This document shows positions 1-8,557 of a stretch of DNA of 64,000 nucleotides, one piece after another. A program made the translations under genes and the position numbers. The notes under the pieces are model-generated. The model was not told the DNA's origin and did not search any database. It saw only the letters and a list, made by a program, of their open reading frames with translations. Position 1 is the first letter of the stretch, and every line of letters starts with the position of its first letter. Source of the DNA: Chitinophaga sancti (GTDB taxonomy: Bacteria; Bacteroidota; Bacteroidia; Chitinophagales; Chitinophagaceae); contig NZ_CP139972.1 of assembly GCF_034424315.1 (NCBI RefSeq), positions 5,890,001-5,954,000 of the forward strand. Direction: 5' to 3'.

Positions 1-58
1 TTTCCTTGTTCAGGCTCAGGTTTGATTGTTTGCCGGTAGTTTGTTTTGCTTGTTTCAT
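1..58 (-). CDS. Start of a lanthipeptide-like RiPP precursor (cut by window edge)
   Basis: Reading leftward from an ATG at 58, nineteen codons are visible before the window ends: MKQAKQTTGKQSNLSLNKE. A Lys/Gln-rich start followed by an LSLNKE box resembles the leaders of Bacteroidota GG-type ribosomal peptides, such as class I lanthipeptides of the pinensin kind. In those, this box precedes a Gly-Gly cleavage site and a core rich in Ser, Thr and Cys. The cleavage site and core lie outside the window, so the family is inferred from the leader alone. It is divergent from the LytS kinase gene at 318. It could also be the start of an unrelated short protein. Confidence 0.4.
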   Translation of the reverse strand, partial: MKQAKQTTGKQSNLSLNKE

Positions 59-317
59 AGTGGTAGTTTTTTTGTTTGTTGATTACGATACAAACTTTCA
101 ACTTTTCCCGCCGGGCAAAAATTCTTTTAGACCAAAGTGATGTCTTGCCCAACGAAATGATCAAATCGTTTCATTTCGCCTTGCCGGCAATGGCCCCACA
201 AGGCGAAAAAAGCCTCCCATAAACAAGGAATTACGCCAAAAAAAACATATCTTCATGAGCATACGTAGCAAATGACCCAGTCGAGACACCCTGATTTCTA
301 ATAGTTTAGTGGAGGAC
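59..317. other. Divergent intergenic region
   Basis: This stretch separates the minus-strand leader peptide from the kinase gene and must hold promoters for both. The only clear structure is an inverted repeat with 8-bp arms, CGAAATGA at 153-160 and TCATTTCG at 171-178. It could be an operator or a weak hairpin. I see no convincing gene here. Confidence 0.35.
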
Positions 318-1430
318 ATGAAACCAAGACCATTTAATTTTGCCCGATTACTTATCCCGGAGAATGTTAAGTATGTACACATCGTATTCTGGTGTATCAT
401 GTTAGCGCTGTATACCCTGAATATTATGTTCCTTTTCTCGACAAATGCACTTATTTCCCTCATATTCGGTTTAAGGAACCTGCTGGGGGCCATGACATTC
501 TTTTATTTCATCTTTTATGTGCTGGTACCGGTTTTCCTGAAAAAGAAGAAACGGGCGCTGTTCCTTGTCGGCCTCTTAGTGCCCTTCTGGCTCTGGGCAG
601 TGATCAACTATGTGTTTATGTCGCTGCTGGTTAATAACTTCTCTATATCTGACAGGGATCTGCTGGCCTCTGTAAAGGTCATTGCCGACAAATCGATCTG
701 GCAGATCCTGGCACCGCATACTGTTTTCCAGACTTTCATCGGGGTACTCATGATCGTGACACCTCCTATTACTATTAAACTGGTCGAAGAGATCTCCCGG
801 TCTATGACCAGGTCACTCCGCCTGGAAAGAGATAACCTGAACCTGGAGGTGAGTTTCCTGCGATCACAACTGAATCCGCACTTTTTATTCAATACCCTTA
901 ATAATATCTATTCGCTGTCTGTCAGGAATAATCCAAAAGCACCCGAATTGATTATGCAGCTCTCCGATATGCTGCGGTATACATTGTACGAATCCAACCG
1001 CGAAGTAGTAGAGCTGTCGAAAGAAGCCGATTTCCTATATAACTATGTTCAGTTAGAGAAAGCCAGGTATGGAAAGGATGTAGATATCCAGTTTATCTAC
1101 GATTCAGAATCCCTGGAAGGGTTCAAGATCGTACCCCTGCTCACATTCCCGTTCATCGAGAATTCATTCAAGCACGGGCTGGATACCACCACCAAAGATC
1201 CCTGGCTAAAGATTTCATTTGAGGTGGCGGACAATACCCTCTATTTTGAAATCGCAAACAGTAAAGGAGACGAATCATTATTCAAACATCATAAAGAATC
1301 CGGAACGGGGGGGATAGGGATTGCAAATACGCAGAAACGCCTGTCCTTATTATACCAGGATAAATATTCATTGTCGATTAACAATAGTCCGGACTCCCAT
1401 AGTATCAACCTTAACATAACTCTTATCTAG
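318..1430 (+). CDS. LytS/YehU-type membrane sensor histidine kinase
   Basis: Sensor kinase of 370 residues. Four hydrophobic segments occupy roughly residues 20-155. The His_kinase (PF06580) motif SQLNPHFLFNTLNNI follows, with the likely phosphorylated His at 188, and then a HATPase domain with the N-box-like FIENSFKHG near 275. It should autophosphorylate at the inner membrane and pass phosphate to the LytTR regulator two bases downstream. I chose ATG 318, preceded by GGAG, over a GTG at 309 in the same frame. Kinases of this family often sit next to the genes they control. Control of the flanking peptide genes is inferred from position only. Confidence 0.9.
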   Translation: MKPRPFNFARLLIPENVKYVHIVFWCIMLALYTLNIMFLFSTNALISLIFGLRNLLGAMTFFYFIFYVLVPVFLKKKKRALFLVGLLVPFWLWAVINYVFMSLLVNNFSISDRDLLASVKVIADKSIWQILAPHTVFQTFIGVLMIVTPPITIKLVEEISRSMTRSLRLERDNLNLEVSFLRSQLNPHFLFNTLNNIYSLSVRNNPKAPELIMQLSDMLRYTLYESNREVVELSKEADFLYNYVQLEKARYGKDVDIQFIYDSESLEGFKIVPLLTFPFIENSFKHGLDTTTKDPWLKISFEVADNTLYFEIANSKGDESLFKHHKESGTGGIGIANTQKRLSLLYQDKYSLSINNSPDSHSINLNITLI

Positions 1431-1432
1431 CC

Positions 1433-2179
1433 ATGAAGAAAATCAAATGCATCATTGTCGATGATGAGCCATTATCCCGGGAATTGTTAGAAAGTCATAT
1501 CGAGCGCATACCCTTCTTAGAGCTTGTCAAATCCTGCGCTGATGCTTTCGATGCGATAGACATATTGCAGACAGATACCATTGAACTCCTGATCACAGAT
1601 ATCCAGATGCCAAGGATCAATGGCCTGGAACTGATCAAATCATTGTCTAATCCGCCTTTCCTCATCTTTGCCACGGCTTATTCCAATTATGCCATCGAGG
1701 GGTATGATCTGAATGCGGTAGACTTTTTATTAAAGCCTATTTCGTTCGAAAGATTTTTAAAAGCGATCAATAAAGCAAAGAAAGATATTGATCAGAAAAC
1801 GGGTGAAACCGCAGCAGCTGCTACGCCTGTAGGCCAGTCACAACATGCCTTACAGCCACAACACCTGTTTGTGAAAGATGGACATAAATTATCCAAGATC
1901 TTATTCGAAGATATTCTGTACATCGAAGGGATGAAAGACTATATCAAAATAGTCACCAAACAAAAGAACGTAGTGACTTATATGCGTATGAAGAGTATAG
2001 AAGAAGTGCTGCCTGAAACACAGTTCGTACGTATCCACAAGTCATATATCATACATCTTCCTGCTATCAAATCAGTCGTTGGTAATTCAATAGAATTAAT
2101 CAATAATGAATCTATCATCATTTCAAAACAACATAAACAAATGCTGATCGACCGGTTAAATGTAGCTGGTAAAGTATAG
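1433..2179 (+). CDS. LytTR-family response regulator
   Basis: DNA-binding response regulator of 248 residues, the partner of the preceding kinase (2-base gap, one transcript). The receiver domain shows IIVDDEP (Asp10/11), LLITDIQMP with the phospho-acceptor Asp56, a Thr in FATAYS, and Lys in LLKPI. A Gln/Ala-rich linker (residues 122-142) leads to a LytTR DNA-binding domain at about 145-245, with the typical HLFVKDGHKLSKI and FVRIHKSYII signatures. A strong terminator follows, so the pair is transcribed separately from the biosynthetic genes. Confidence 0.92.
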   Translation: MKKIKCIIVDDEPLSRELLESHIERIPFLELVKSCADAFDAIDILQTDTIELLITDIQMPRINGLELIKSLSNPPFLIFATAYSNYAIEGYDLNAVDFLLKPISFERFLKAINKAKKDIDQKTGETAAAATPVGQSQHALQPQHLFVKDGHKLSKILFEDILYIEGMKDYIKIVTKQKNVVTYMRMKSIEEVLPETQFVRIHKSYIIHLPAIKSVVGNSIELINNESIIISKQHKQMLIDRLNVAGKV

Positions 2180-2205
2180 TAAAAGCCCCGTCAGTATTGC
2201 GGATA

Positions 2206-2241
2206 GCCCGCTCCAACACTATGTTGGAGCGGGCTTCCTGT
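2206..2241 (+). terminator. Rho-independent terminator after the LytTR gene
   Basis: A perfect 13-bp stem (GCCCGCTCCAACA, 2206-2218, pairing with 2222-2234) with a 3-nt loop is followed by TTCCTGTTTTT. It closes the kinase/regulator transcript and could also stop minus-strand transcription from the small gene at 2345. Confidence 0.85.
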
Positions 2242-2243
2242 TT

Positions 2244-2345
2244 TTAAGCGCATAAATACACGATATCTAAACGCTGGTCTGTTTGGTGTGGTAAACTTTC
2301 AATTTCGTCTAAAAGAGTTTTTACGCGAATGCTTTTGTCAGACAT
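2244..2345 (-). CDS. Possible 33-residue small protein
   Basis: A minus-strand reading frame begins MSDKSIRVKTLLDEIES and ends DIVYLCA. It is short, but its amino-acid mix is protein-like, and a good Bacteroidota -7 box (TATGTTTG on the minus strand, 2360-2367) lies 14 bases upstream of the ATG. It ends at the bidirectional-looking terminator of the LytTR gene. I do not recognise the family. It could be a small regulator, a peptide, or chance. Confidence 0.35.
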   Translation of the reverse strand: MSDKSIRVKTLLDEIESLPHQTDQRLDIVYLCA

Positions 2346-2359
2346 TTGAATCATCGAAG

Positions 2360-2367
2360 CAAACATA
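2360..2367 (-). promoter_or_regulatory. -7 promoter box (TATGTTTG)
   Basis: On the minus strand this matches the Bacteroidota -7 consensus TAnnTTTG. A T-rich TTTTCG lies about 20 bases further upstream in the -33 region. It points at the small frame starting at 2345. Confidence 0.45.
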
Positions 2368-2521
2368 CACAAAACGAAAAACGAAAAATGATTGCGATTC
2401 GATACAAGGTTTGAAGAGAATGAAATTTGGTTGTGTAGAAACAGCATCTTGTCTAAAAAAATTTTCTAAGTGAACGTTTCAAAGCAATTTTAAACCATCA
2501 ATCAAAACTGAAAATAAAAAC

Positions 2522-2929
2522 ATGGAACTTAAAAATTACAGCACAGTATCGAATGCCTTCTACAAGGTGGTGCAGACTGGAGCCAAAATAGATGAACTGA
2601 TCACAGCCATCAAAACCACCAGCCTGCCTGCTTCTGAGAAATATGCATACCAGGCATTCTGTTACGCGATGATGGCAAAAGAAGCTTCCGGAATGTTGCA
2701 GAAAGGAAAATATATCCAGCAGTATGGTGAGTTCATTGGTAAGTCTATCGTGATCGACAACGACTGCTACGAAGCAAGACTGATGCGCTTTATTGTTGAA
2801 AAAAGATTGTCAGAAGTAAACTTCGTCAATCACACACAAACTGATATTGAATTCCTCTCCGCAAATGTCGAAACGATACAGGACGATTGTTTAAAGCACG
2901 TAACCTTAAAAGCCCTTTCAAATGTATAA
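2522..2929 (+). CDS. Small helical protein, first gene of the biosynthetic train
   Basis: Predicted cytoplasmic protein of 135 residues with no signal peptide. It is all-helical in appearance (AYQAFCYAMMAKEASGMLQKGKY, IDNDCYEARLMRFIVEKRLSEV) and resembles the short TPR-like proteins common in Bacteroidota, where a helical pair is followed by a D-x-x-x-E-x-R-x-x-R segment. Its stop overlaps the start of the ligase gene by eight bases, so the two are translationally coupled. That places it in the pathway, perhaps as a scaffold or carrier-interacting protein. The function is unknown. Confidence 0.7.
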   Translation: MELKNYSTVSNAFYKVVQTGAKIDELITAIKTTSLPASEKYAYQAFCYAMMAKEASGMLQKGKYIQQYGEFIGKSIVIDNDCYEARLMRFIVEKRLSEVNFVNHTQTDIEFLSANVETIQDDCLKHVTLKALSNV

Positions 2930-4325
2930 GGACTCATTTTTCATACCCTTTACTGAACATCACGACTCCATCATAATAGATGCCACACAGTCTAAGAGTT
3001 ATACTTATGAAGAAGTGTATAGCCAGATTGCTGACATCGCAGCGGGGATCGGACAACTACAACTGGCAAAACATTCTATCGTCGTTATCTATGGTTACAA
3101 GAATGCATTCAAATCGTTGTTGCTGTTCTTCTCCTGCCTGAAATGTGACCTGATCCCTTTCCTGGTAGAAACCGGTGGATTGAGTAAGATCACTGATCTC
3201 AAATTCAACGCGATCATTGCAGAAGCAGCCATTGCCGATAGTATAGTAGAAAATGCTACCGCACAAAAAGTAAATGATGCATTCATCTATCACAATATAC
3301 ACGAGGATGTTTATGTAGGTGATGAAAATGATCTGCTGGTGGTATCCAGTTCTGGTACAACCGCAGGAACACCTAAAAAGATCCTTTTAGGCAAACAGCA
3401 AACTATTGCAAACATTGCCTCTAACAGGGAAGCGATGGCTATCACAAAGGATGATGTGACGCTGGTGTTATTGCCTGTATCTTATTCCTACGGCCTCATT
3501 GCACAGTTCCTTACACATTTCTTTACAGGAGCAAAGATCGTACTGGGCGAAAGATTGCTGGGCATCTTACAGCTGCCGCAGCTCTTTCAGAAACACCAGA
3601 TCACGAATGTGTTTATGACACCACTCCTGGCAAGATTGATCTTATACTATTATCAAAAGATCCCTAAGATCAAAAACACCCTGCGCTTCCTCACCATGGG
3701 AGGAGATAAGCCACACCTGCCTACCTTCCAGAAGGTATTCAGACTGTTCAGCTGCCCAATCTATAGCACTTATGGCCTGGCAGAAGCAGGACCCAGGGTC
3801 GCTACCTGCAAGTACAACGACGTACCTGGGAAAGATAGTGAAGCCTGCATTGGCCTTGTCAATCCGGGTATCACACTCAGGGTTGCTGCCACGGAAAAAT
3901 ACCAGGACAAGTATAACGATACGCCTATCGGCTATCTGCAGATAGAAAGTCCTTCCATCTACCTCGGTTATATCAGGGGCAATGTACTGGACAGACCTGC
4001 TTCCAATGCAGTACTTACTACAAAAGATATTGTAGTGAAGAAGAACGACCGCTACTTTATCCTGGGCAGGGAAGGCGATTTCATCGAATACAAAGACAGG
4101 ATCATCTGGTTCAACAGTCTCTCCGATGAGCTGTATCATGCCCCCGAAGTACTGAAAGTAAGCATCCGTAAGGATAGTGAAGACAGGATGGAGATAGGCG
4201 TCTTTCACAGGAACAAGATCAATATTCCCGAAGTGGAACAGGCCCTGAAAGAGAAGTACGACCTGCATGCAGGTGATCATTACGACCTCAAACTAATAGA
4301 GTTTAATAATACCTATTACAAATGA
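2922..4325 (+). CDS. ANL-family acyl/aryl ligase (AMP-dependent synthetase)
   Basis: Adenylating enzyme of 467 residues. The P-loop-like motif SSSGTTAGTPKK lies near residues 142-152, a YGLAEAGPRV motif near 285, and a C-terminal GREGDFIEYKDRIIW segment matches the hinge region. It should activate a carboxylic acid as an acyl-adenylate and load it onto CoA or the ACP encoded downstream, supplying the starter unit or recycling a free acid. It is slightly short for the superfamily (usually about 500 or more residues), mainly in the C-terminal lid. It overlaps both neighbours. The substrate cannot be read from sequence. Confidence 0.85.
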   Translation: MYKDSFFIPFTEHHDSIIIDATQSKSYTYEEVYSQIADIAAGIGQLQLAKHSIVVIYGYKNAFKSLLLFFSCLKCDLIPFLVETGGLSKITDLKFNAIIAEAAIADSIVENATAQKVNDAFIYHNIHEDVYVGDENDLLVVSSSGTTAGTPKKILLGKQQTIANIASNREAMAITKDDVTLVLLPVSYSYGLIAQFLTHFFTGAKIVLGERLLGILQLPQLFQKHQITNVFMTPLLARLILYYYQKIPKIKNTLRFLTMGGDKPHLPTFQKVFRLFSCPIYSTYGLAEAGPRVATCKYNDVPGKDSEACIGLVNPGITLRVAATEKYQDKYNDTPIGYLQIESPSIYLGYIRGNVLDRPASNAVLTTKDIVVKKNDRYFILGREGDFIEYKDRIIWFNSLSDELYHAPEVLKVSIRKDSEDRMEIGVFHRNKINIPEVEQALKEKYDLHAGDHYDLKLIEFNNTYYK

Positions 4326-4927
4326 CCCGTCTATTCATTACTGAAATAAAACCAGCAGCTGACCCAAACAGCATGGACACAATCAAGGCATATTTCAGTG
4401 ATGAATTAGTAAACAGGTTAACGAAATCTCCCGGGGCGGGGCACTGGTTAAAGAGAGTGACATCCAGGTTAATGCTTGTACAGATCTTTAAGGAACTGGA
4501 ACTGGATGTAACGCTACTCAGGGGCCTGCATTACAATAGGCATGGAAAGTTAGTGATGGATACGGGAACCCCCAATATATCTATCTCTTATAGCAACAGC
4601 ATCGTAGCATGTGTAGTAAGTGAACACAAAATAGGTGTCGATATCGAAGATATCAGTGAGCCGCCTGCCAGCAAAACAATGACCCTGCTGGAAAAATGGA
4701 CAGGCAGAAAAGTAAAGGACCAGATGGACTTCTTTATGCTCTGGACACAGATTGAATCGATCGCTAAGCTATACGACGACAAAGGATTGGCTGATATATT
4801 CTACGGCAATCTGCTATCAGAAAAACATTATACCCGACAATATCTTTTAAACAATAACTACCTCGTATCCATGTCTGCACTGACATGCCTGGATACTGCT
4901 GGCCAAATAAAAACATTGACTATATGA
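4322..4927 (+). CDS. 4'-phosphopantetheinyl transferase (Sfp-type)
   Basis: Predicted to transfer phosphopantetheine from CoA to the conserved Ser of the pathway ACP. The Mg-binding motif GVDIED lies at residues 105-110 (Asp107, Glu109), and the second signature W-x3-E-x3-K appears as WTQIESIAKL (Trp141, Glu145, Lys149). The length of 201 residues is normal for the family. ATG overlaps the ligase stop by 4 bases, and its own stop overlaps the dehydratase start as ATGA. A dedicated PPTase inside the operon argues for secondary metabolism rather than housekeeping fatty-acid synthesis. Confidence 0.85.
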   Translation: MTRLFITEIKPAADPNSMDTIKAYFSDELVNRLTKSPGAGHWLKRVTSRLMLVQIFKELELDVTLLRGLHYNRHGKLVMDTGTPNISISYSNSIVACVVSEHKIGVDIEDISEPPASKTMTLLEKWTGRKVKDQMDFFMLWTQIESIAKLYDDKGLADIFYGNLLSEKHYTRQYLLNNNYLVSMSALTCLDTAGQIKTLTI

Positions 4928-5382
4928 CAACGGCAGAATTTGATACCCTGAAGCCATCTGCGCTACTACCCCACAGAGAGCCAATGTTGCTGGTGGATAA
5001 GGTATTGCACACAGACTTTAAAAATACCATTACAACCGAAACTGAAATAGGGGAGGACATGATTTTCCTGAAAGGACATTTCCCCGGTTATCCCTTACTA
5101 CCAGGTGTGATCATCATCGAGGCCATGTTCCAGGCATCCGGTGTACTCAACAGGGTGGCTACCCTGGAAAGAGATGGTGAAGCAAAACAGAAAACAAAAC
5201 TGGGCAAGGCTGTGAAAGTAAAATCAGCTACGTTCTACAAGGAAGTGTTGCCCGGCGATAAACTGGTGATTACATCTGAGCGCATCAAGAATATCCTCAA
5301 CTTCAGCGAATACAAGGCGGTCGCCACAGTAAACGGAGAAGTAGTATGTAAAGCAGAAATCACTTTATCTATAAGCATATGA
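4924..5382 (+). CDS. FabZ/FabA-like 3-hydroxyacyl-ACP dehydratase
   Basis: Single hot-dog domain of 152 residues that removes water from 3-hydroxyacyl-ACP to give a trans-2-enoyl chain. The catalytic signature is KGHFPGYPLLPGVIIIEAMFQ, with His52 and Glu66 in the FabZ pattern. The start at 4924 uses the ATGA overlap with the PPTase stop. A longer in-frame start at 4885 would add 13 residues that are unlike the family. The next gene overlaps by four bases. It presumably acts with the ketoreductase at 6557 on the growing chain. Confidence 0.88.
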   Translation: MTTAEFDTLKPSALLPHREPMLLVDKVLHTDFKNTITTETEIGEDMIFLKGHFPGYPLLPGVIIIEAMFQASGVLNRVATLERDGEAKQKTKLGKAVKVKSATFYKEVLPGDKLVITSERIKNILNFSEYKAVATVNGEVVCKAEITLSISI

Positions 5383-6554
5383 AAAATAATAACAAGATCC
5401 TGATCACTGGCCTTGGCAGCGTTTCCCCACTGGGATATGGTTCTGCTGCCGCATGGGAGAAGATCCTTGCAGGCGAAAATGGTCTCAGCATAAAAAGCAA
5501 CTGGACCAATGCCAGTATTCAACCCCAGTACTATGGCGAAGCCCCTGCAATAGAATTCGCCAGCGAAGTAAAATGGGATGACCGTTTCCCTCCCCAGCAA
5601 TATTCTAAACTCGGTTTGCTGGCCTGCAAGAAAGCACTGGACGATGCAGGCATTGTACTCGAAGCATCCGACAACGAAATCGGCCTGGTGATAGAAACCA
5701 GTCTCGGTGCCACCGCTTCGGTAGAAGATTACCTGTATGACCTGTACCGTTTCGGTCTCCAGAAAATAAGCCCGGTGAAGTTTACGAAAACCGTTGCCAA
5801 CACCGTACTAGGCGATATCTCAAGGGTTTTCAAACTGAACGGCCCCAGCTCTTTGATCTATAATTCCAACAGTATCACCTACGGTTTTGACCTGATCAAA
5901 AAAGGCCTTGCTGATATCGTGATCTGTGGCGGTGTAGACCACTACACAGAATTCAGGATCCTGAGTGAGCAGGAAAGCAATCACCTGGTACCTGTAAATG
6001 AAGATACGGACCCATTCAGTGCCTCCACCAAAGAGCCTGATGACCGCCGCAATATACTCGGGGATGGTGCCGCCTTCCTGGTGCTGGAAAGTGAAGCCAG
6101 CGCGGAACGGAGAGGAGCAAAGCGATATGCAGAACTGGTAGAATACCACAGCTGCTTCGACTATCAGAATGTGGAAGATACCACAAGGCGATCAAAAGAA
6201 GTGGTGCAGTCAGCGATCAATGCCCTCAAACCCATCGTTTCGGCCACCGGGAAACTGGTATACCTGAGTGCTTACACTACTGCCGGGCAATTGGAACACA
6301 ATGAACGGCATCTCCTGGAAGACCTGAATAAACAACACGAAACATACCCCCTGCGGCACAAAGCCTACACCGGTGATATGAAGTCGGCCAGCAGCATCAT
6401 GGGGGCAAGCATTGCCAGCCAGATCCTGTACAGTGACCGCTTCCCTGAGCCGGATGCCAGCGGAGATCACCCCTCCGGTTTCGCTTATGCCCTGGTCAAT
6501 ACAAGCCATGAAGGTGGCGGTAGCTCACATCTCTTACTTAGAAAAACTAATTAA
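5379..6554 (+). CDS. Ketosynthase-like protein without catalytic residues (chain-length-factor type)
   Basis: Thiolase-fold protein of 391 residues with a clear ketosynthase start (ILITGLGSVSPLGYG). The active-site Cys position reads LIYNSNSI (Asn164 in place of Cys), and the two catalytic His regions read LSAYTTAG and YTGDMKSASSIMG, without His. This matches the KS-beta/chain-length factor of type II PKSs and aryl-polyene systems, which pairs with an active KS. The active partner is at 7322. I infer a KS-alpha/KS-beta heterodimer that sets chain length. A decayed KS is less likely, because the gene is full-length and tightly embedded in the operon. Confidence 0.85.
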   Translation: MKNNNKILITGLGSVSPLGYGSAAAWEKILAGENGLSIKSNWTNASIQPQYYGEAPAIEFASEVKWDDRFPPQQYSKLGLLACKKALDDAGIVLEASDNEIGLVIETSLGATASVEDYLYDLYRFGLQKISPVKFTKTVANTVLGDISRVFKLNGPSSLIYNSNSITYGFDLIKKGLADIVICGGVDHYTEFRILSEQESNHLVPVNEDTDPFSASTKEPDDRRNILGDGAAFLVLESEASAERRGAKRYAELVEYHSCFDYQNVEDTTRRSKEVVQSAINALKPIVSATGKLVYLSAYTTAGQLEHNERHLLEDLNKQHETYPLRHKAYTGDMKSASSIMGASIASQILYSDRFPEPDASGDHPSGFAYALVNTSHEGGGSSHLLLRKTN

Positions 6555-6556
6555 TC

Positions 6557-7306
6557 ATGAAAAATATTTTCATCACCGGTGGTTCCAAAGGAATCGGAAA
6601 AGAACTGGTAAAAAGATTCGCCCGCCTGGGTCATCAGGTAGTATTCACTTACCAGTATTCAGCAGAAAGTGCACAGAAAATCGTGGATGAACTCCACGCA
6701 GAAGGTTTCCCCAATGTATACACGTTTAAGTGCGATATGGGCAATGAAGCAGAAGTAAAAGCCCTGTTCAAAGGCAATAAGGAGATTCTGAAAGAAGTGG
6801 ATGTACTGATCAACAATGCAGGCATCCGGGATAGCAAAATGAATGCAAATCCCAAACCCTTCCTCATGACATCGTCTGCAGAGTGGTGGGAAGTGATGCA
6901 CAACAACGTGAATGGTGTGATGAATACCAGCCGTGCAGTACTCCCTTCCATGATCAAAAGAAAGAACGGCAGGATCATTAATGTGACCTCGCTGGCAGGG
7001 ATCAAAGGCAACCCAGGGCAATCTGCTTACGCCGCTTCCAAAGCCGCTATCAATTGCTTCTCCAAATCTTTGAGTAAGGAAGTAAAGGGCATGGGTATCA
7101 TCATCAACTGTGTGGCACCTGGTTTCATAGAAACTGATATGGTAGACAATCTGCCGGATCAATATATCAGCAACAGGGTAGGTAATAGTCTGCTGAAGCG
7201 CATGGGTACGACCGATGAGATCTCCAACTTCATTTCTTACCTGGCGCTGGAATGCCCCGAGTTTTTAATCAACCAGGAAATCGTGATCGATGGTGGTATG
7301 AACTAA
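6557..7306 (+). CDS. fabG: FabG-like 3-oxoacyl-ACP reductase (SDR)
   Basis: Short-chain dehydrogenase of 249 residues. It has the cofactor motif TGGSKGIG (7-14), NNAG (86-89), and the catalytic Ser145, Tyr158 and Lys162 in the SLAGIKGNPGQSAYAASK region. It should use NAD(P)H to reduce the 3-oxoacyl-ACP made by the ketosynthase pair. It sits 2 bases after the chain-length-factor gene. With the dehydratase it gives a KR-DH cycle. No enoyl reductase is seen, which predicts retained double bonds unless one is supplied in trans. Confidence 0.9.
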   Translation: MKNIFITGGSKGIGKELVKRFARLGHQVVFTYQYSAESAQKIVDELHAEGFPNVYTFKCDMGNEAEVKALFKGNKEILKEVDVLINNAGIRDSKMNANPKPFLMTSSAEWWEVMHNNVNGVMNTSRAVLPSMIKRKNGRIINVTSLAGIKGNPGQSAYAASKAAINCFSKSLSKEVKGMGIIINCVAPGFIETDMVDNLPDQYISNRVGNSLLKRMGTTDEISNFISYLALECPEFLINQEIVIDGGMN

Positions 7307-7321
7307 TAAAAACTATGTAAC

Positions 7322-8533
7322 ATGAAAAAAAGAGTCGTTGTTACCGGTATCGGTGCCATATCAGCCCTCGGCAATAATATCGCTGAGATGACAGAAAGCC
7401 TCGAAAATGGCAGCATTAAATACAATGCAATCCCATCAGACAGGTTTAGCACCGCCCACAAACTATTTGCGAATAACAGGGGATTTATGATGGATTATGA
7501 CCTCTATCAGAGTTCCTGGGATAAGGATGTATCTATCATGAGCGAAGTCGCCGTAAAATGCATCCGGGAGGCCTTAGAAAGCGCTCATCTCTCAGAAGAC
7601 GAGTTGCACGCCAACAATGCAGGCCTCATCATCGGCACATCAGTAGGTGCCAGTTTCCCGATCCTGCAGCGTATCAGGAAATCAGTGCAGGAAAATGAGG
7701 ATGATTATGAACTGGCATTGTACTCCACGCCAAAGATCCTCGGCAAGATAGCCAGGGCCTTTAAACTAAATGGATACGTCTCTGCTATTTCTACAGCCTG
7801 TGCTTCAGGCACCAACTCGATAGGCAGGGCCTTTGACCTGATCGAAAATGGGAAGGCGGATATCATGATCAGTGGTGGTATGGACATCTTTACGGAGCTC
7901 ACCTATACAGGGTTCAATTCCCTGATGGCCATCTCCAAAACAAAGTGTAAGCCTTTTACCAAATCGAGAGACGGTATGTCGCTGGGCGATGGCTGTGCCA
8001 TCCTGATCCTGGAGAGCCTGGAATCTGCTGTCGAAAGGGGTGCTACGATCTACGCAGAGATCAAAGGCTATCACATACTCAACGAAGCCTATCACGCAAC
8101 TGCACCTCATCCTGACGGCATCTATGCACTGAAGTGTATGAAGAGTGCCCTGGCATATGGTGGTATGAGTACCGAAGATGTGGATTATATCAATGCACAT
8201 GGCACGGGTACCGGCAAGAATGACAGTGCGGAACTAAAAGGGTGTGAAGCCTTGTTGCACGAGAAGACGACGAAGACCTATGTCGGATCTACCAAGTGCC
8301 TCACGGGGCATACCCTGGGCGCAGCAGGCAGCATAGAAGCGATCATCAGCATCCTGAGTATGCAGCACAATGCTCTCTATGCGAACTATGAGGCGGACGA
8401 TCTGCCTGAATCTGAAAAGATCGAATTCGTCACACAAAACAAAAATAACATTCCGCTGGATACAGTGTTGTCCAACTCCTTTGGCTTCGGCGGAAACATG
8501 GCCAGTATTTTACTCACTAAATATAAAAATTAA
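7322..8533 (+). CDS. Active beta-ketoacyl-ACP synthase (FabF/KS-alpha type)
   Basis: Condensing enzyme of 403 residues with the full Cys-His-His triad: Cys160 in ISTACASGTNS, His293 in NAHGTGTGKNDSAE, and His330 in KCLTGHTLGAAG. It should extend acyl-ACP with malonyl-ACP by decarboxylative Claisen condensation. The pairing with the catalytically dead homologue at 5379 suggests a heterodimeric type II PKS. No malonyl transferase is encoded nearby, so FabD is probably borrowed from primary metabolism. Confidence 0.92.
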   Translation: MKKRVVVTGIGAISALGNNIAEMTESLENGSIKYNAIPSDRFSTAHKLFANNRGFMMDYDLYQSSWDKDVSIMSEVAVKCIREALESAHLSEDELHANNAGLIIGTSVGASFPILQRIRKSVQENEDDYELALYSTPKILGKIARAFKLNGYVSAISTACASGTNSIGRAFDLIENGKADIMISGGMDIFTELTYTGFNSLMAISKTKCKPFTKSRDGMSLGDGCAILILESLESAVERGATIYAEIKGYHILNEAYHATAPHPDGIYALKCMKSALAYGGMSTEDVDYINAHGTGTGKNDSAELKGCEALLHEKTTKTYVGSTKCLTGHTLGAAGSIEAIISILSMQHNALYANYEADDLPESEKIEFVTQNKNNIPLDTVLSNSFGFGGNMASILLTKYKN

Positions 8534-8557
8534 AAAAACCTTTAAAAACTTATAATT

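Noticed and set aside
2288..2473. Plus-strand 61-codon frame upstream of the biosynthetic genes
   Set aside because: Its composition is not protein-like and it overlaps the better-supported minus-strand small frame and its promoter.
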